From Armadillidium nasatum (Eukaryota; Arthropoda; Malacostraca; Isopoda; Armadillidiidae), in assembly GCA_009176605.1 (NCBI GenBank), contig SEYY01021440.1, forward strand, positions 570,001-600,000: 30,000 nt of DNA, given 5' to 3'. The position numbers and the translations under genes are program-made. The notes below the pieces were generated by a model. It searched no databases. It was not told the DNA's origin and saw only the letters and a program-made list of their open reading frames with translations. Of the stretch, positions 1 to 30,000 are shown piece after piece (the first letter of the stretch is position 1; each line of letters opens with the position of its first letter).

Positions 1-25478
<25,478 letters not shown>

Positions 25479-25545
25479 AACAATTCAAAGGTTGGATATT
25501 TTCGAGTTTATTTTTTTATGGACAAAAAAAAAATTTTTTTTTTTA

Positions 25546-25551
25546 AATAAA
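25546..25551 (+). terminator. ATR polyadenylation signal candidate 1
   Basis: AATAAA 68 bp after the ATR stop. A second AATAAA at 25607-25612 is an alternative. Confidence 0.55.
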
Positions 25552-25606
25552 TGTTCAAAAGAGGAATATTTTAAATTATGAGTATTATATTAACCTTAGT
25601 TTTGTA

Positions 25607-25612
25607 AATAAA
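25607..25612 (+). terminator. ATR polyadenylation signal candidate 2
   Basis: AATAAA about 130 bp after the stop. Either this or the signal at 25546 could give a short 3' UTR. Confidence 0.5.
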
Positions 25613-26328
25613 ATTATCATAGAAAATATGAAATGAAATGACCACCGAAATTTTTTATGCTTTTAACTAGGTGTGATTGGTAAACTGACTATATAACATC
25701 CATTCACAATTACCTGACTAAAAATTAAGGACAATACATTTTATATTGCTTTTGTCATTTTCATTAGTCCTAGATTTAGATGAACTGAAAGAAATTTTGC
25801 CTACTAGACTAAGACATAAAGAATTAATAAATAAGACTGAAGTAGTAGTGATATTCAAGTATTATTTAAAACGTAACTACTGTAAATTAATTTTAATAGG
25901 AAGCAGGGGATGAATGCTAATTGTGTGACCTCTAATATAATATTTTCTATATAATTAGATAATTCATATAAACCACCACATAAAATTTTATTAACTAGCT
26001 GTCAAAGTCATTATAACAGCAAAGGTGTAGAAAATTCAGAAAAATATGGGAACCAGTGAAAAATTTTGGGCAGAGATTCAATATAAAATTATGGGGTAAT
26101 ACTTGTGGGTTACGACTTCAGAGTTCCCCTTTTTCAGCTTTACTCAACTTTTTATACTATCCCGTTCCTTTTTGTTAACAGGGATCCCCAACTCTCATCT
26201 AGCTTCTCACAGTTCGATTTGTGTTGGTCTGCTGCTGAATTTACTAATTTTTCCTAAATTTCGATTGATTCTGAAATTTCTGCAAACCCAAAGATGGTTT
26301 AGTCAAAAAATAATTCTAGCTCACACCT

Positions 26329-26469
<141 letters not shown>

Positions 26470-27099
26470 ATGAAAAATCGTTATCGTCATATATTTTCTC
26501 AATTGTCAATTTTCTGATTATTTTGCCGATTAATTTACATATATTGGCATATAAATATCTCTCTGCTCCACCTTCTAATGAGAGTAAAAGGCTGTTTAGT
26601 AGGGGGAGGGGGGCAAATATACACTCCAATACGAAATGGAATTACCCTAGAAACTGGAGAAAAAATTGTTTCTGCATCACAATTTAAGAGCTCTCACTTA
26701 TTAAATTTTTTCCCAGATATGCTCGTATAGATAGTAAATTACTGGTCATCAGTTAATAAAATTTGTAAATGAGCATCTTCACCGAGTTCGTAAATCATTT
26801 GGATGATGATGAACTCCGTACTGGCTATTTTCAGCAGAATGCGGTCATTTTCCACACGTCCAACGTCAGCCTGTACGAAATTGAATCTTCTTTGAAGATA
26901 GGGTAATTTTCAAGGGACATTACCCCCGCAGGATTTTTTCCTACGGGGCATGCTGAAAGCCACGTTCTCTCATGCAAATGAAAAGCCACATTCGGCAGGC
27001 ACTTGACGCTGCGACTTCCAAAATGTTGGTTGCAACTTTCCGTAACTTGGAAAAATGTAGGCATGCCTCGATGCTAACGGCGATCACTTCCAACACTTG

Positions 27100-27259
27100 T
27101 AATGTCGAAAAGATTTTCACGCACCAAATTTTAATTTATGACCCAGTACTTTAATATCTATAAACGCATATCTGGGGCATAATGTCGAAAAGATTTTCAC
27201 GCACCAAATTTTAATTTATGACCCAGTACTTTAATATCTATAAACGCGTATCTGGGGCC
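27100..27259. repeat. 80-bp tandem duplication
   Basis: Two adjacent copies (27100-27179 and 27180-27259) beginning TAATGTCGAAAAGATTTTCA. I find two differences, A/G at 27168/27248 and A/C at 27179/27259. Confidence 0.95.
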
Positions 27260-27428
27260 GAAAGCGAGTGGGACACTATATATTATACTTTATATCAAAA
27301 TTACATTTATTTACACACACGAATAAAAACAATTTAATTCTTCCTTATTATAAAATTAATTTTATTAAAATAATGGAAATTTTTAAAATATAGTTTCTTA
27401 ATTTCATCGTCAAAATTTTTTTAATCGT

Positions 27429-27560
<132 letters not shown>

Positions 27561-28367
27561 GCAAAACACCCACTGCAAATCTCGGCCTAGTCTAAAAAAT
27601 ATTGCAATATTTACACTGATTATTTTTAGTAACGAATGATTGAATATAAAGTGTGATGGTGTTGTAAGTTAGGTCAGTAACTGTTAAAAAAAAAAAAAAA
27701 CATATATCCATAACCTCAGTAACCTTTATCACGACGAAATTTGTAGTGTTGAAGCAGAACTAAAATGAATTTTTATTAATATAAAAATTAAAAGAGCCCT
27801 ATGAGGACGTAAATTTTTCTCTTAAAGATTAAAATACAAAATTAGGTTATAAATTTATTGATTTCCGCACGTCCAACGTCTTTTTTTTTTCATCAGAATC
27901 AGACTCTTCACTCTTCCTTTGAATGCACCACACATTAGGTGAGGTGGGAACGGTATACACGCTTTAAATTATTCAAATTCTAAAGATTTTTTTTTAAAAG
28001 TTTCGTATCTGCGTTTCGTAATGCAGGTTTATCTTTCATTTCAAATGAGACAACACACGTTGACTAAAATATACAATATTTTTAAGTTGTTCATCAGTAA
28101 TTTTAAAAGTAAAATCTGGCGTGCTGTAAATTATTTATTAACCGCTAGCCACTTGTCAAAGTAACATTTCGAAAAAAAATATTAAACTTTTAATACAAAA
28201 TGGTTCCCACTGGCCTCCAAACTTCATAGACACTAATCATTTGCTCAAATTTTTTTAAAGATATCAGTTTTAACTTGTATCCGCTAATATACGCTTAATA
28301 CTACTACTATTGTTCTGCTACAAGCGAACAATAAAATGTTAATATTCAACACCTTTGGTATTATAGT

Positions 28368-28408
28368 ATTAAACATTAAACATTAAACATTAAGCATTAA
28401 ACATTAAG
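28368..28408. repeat. (ATTAAAC)n heptamer repeat
   Basis: Nearly six units of ATTAAAC, the fourth reading ATTAAGC and the last incomplete. Confidence 0.95.
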
Positions 28409-28483
28409 ATTGCATAACATGTAAAGCCATATTTAGGACAGACTAAAATGGTGAATGAAATTTGTTTAAAAAATATAAAAGCT

Positions 28484-29575
<1,092 letters not shown>

Positions 29576-30000
29576 CTAAACGCGAGCGCGCACACAAAAA
29601 AATAAAAAAATTTTTAAACAAAAATCGTGAAATCTACAAAAAAATAAATTTCAACTTATTTTTTCAGTATGTCAAATGAATTTCCTAACTAATCTTTATT
29701 TTTTGTATATTTGTTAGCATAGTAATAAAAATAACTTCTAGTTAACTTTAATAGCAATTCTGTAATTTCTTATTTACTTAATGTTATATATATTTTCCAT
29801 GTTTGTGTATCTTAAAAGATATAATGATAAATTTTATATTTAACAGTAAGAATAAGAACATAAATAAACCATCTCATAAATAGAATATATAAATAGCCTT
29901 GTGAATTTTTTTCCTAATAACAATTAAAGCTATGAAAAAGGAAATGCCTAAAGACTGTTAGGAAGGTACTTTTAGACAGAAATTAGTATTATATTTTGCC
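29576..30000. other. TRMT6 intron (partial)
   Basis: AT-rich sequence on both strands without a recognisable exon. Presumably the 3' part of the next TRMT6 intron. Confidence 0.6.

Noticed and set aside
26831..27064. A 77-codon - strand ORF in the GC-richer island
   Set aside because: No motif recognised and no splice-linked partner; the island looks like repeat-derived sequence.
28368..28408. ATTAAAC repeat as an interstitial telomere repeat
   Set aside because: The unit does not match TTAGG, TTAGGG or other animal telomere repeats known to me, and there are only about six copies.

Overview
The window is very AT-rich animal DNA. It holds the 3' two-thirds of one large, intron-rich gene on the + strand and the 3' end of a second gene on the - strand, meeting tail to tail. 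The + strand gene is ATR, the PI3K-like checkpoint kinase. I could chain 30 exons (395-25478) with compatible splice phases and no in-frame stop. They give about 1,644 residues that end in the FATC tail and stop codon. Roughly the first 1,000 residues must lie upstream of the window. The - strand gene is TRMT6 (the TRM6 subunit of the tRNA m1A58 methyltransferase), seen as its last three exons (29575 down to 28484).

Almost everything else is intron or intergenic repeat. About 25 long (TA)n tracts, some over 200 bp, sit in most larger introns. Several touch splice sites directly. The introns also carry three decayed copies of one non-LTR retrotransposon (APE endonuclease plus reverse transcriptase), a Penelope-like fragment with a GIY-YIG domain, a non-autonomous DNA element with hAT-like ends sitting inside a TA tract, a second inverted-repeat element, and a tRNA-derived SINE-like sequence. 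The 3.0 kb between the genes has no convincing gene. It contains an 80-bp tandem duplication and a heptamer repeat.

Layout: 1-2400, ATR exons 1-2 and the hAT-like element; 2.4-10.6 kb, closely spaced ATR exons 3-15 (UME region, HEAT-type repeats, start of FAT) with LINE copy A at 6.3-7.4 kb; 10.6-15.4 kb, two large introns with LINE copies B and C and the Penelope fragment; 15.4-20.7 kb, FAT exons; 22.2-25.5 kb, kinase, PRD and FATC exons; 25.5-28.5 kb, intergenic; 28.5-29.6 kb, TRMT6.

The organism is a metazoan, probably an invertebrate. The LINE resembles elements I know from crustacean and other arthropod genomes, so an AT-rich crustacean is my guess, held weakly. The two genes are not expected to work together: ATR senses replication stress and TRMT6 modifies tRNA. 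Exon numbers below count from the first exon visible here, not from the true first exon. No dedicated new biological system is evident. The most unusual signal is the self-complementary TA tracts abutting splice sites and transposon ends.
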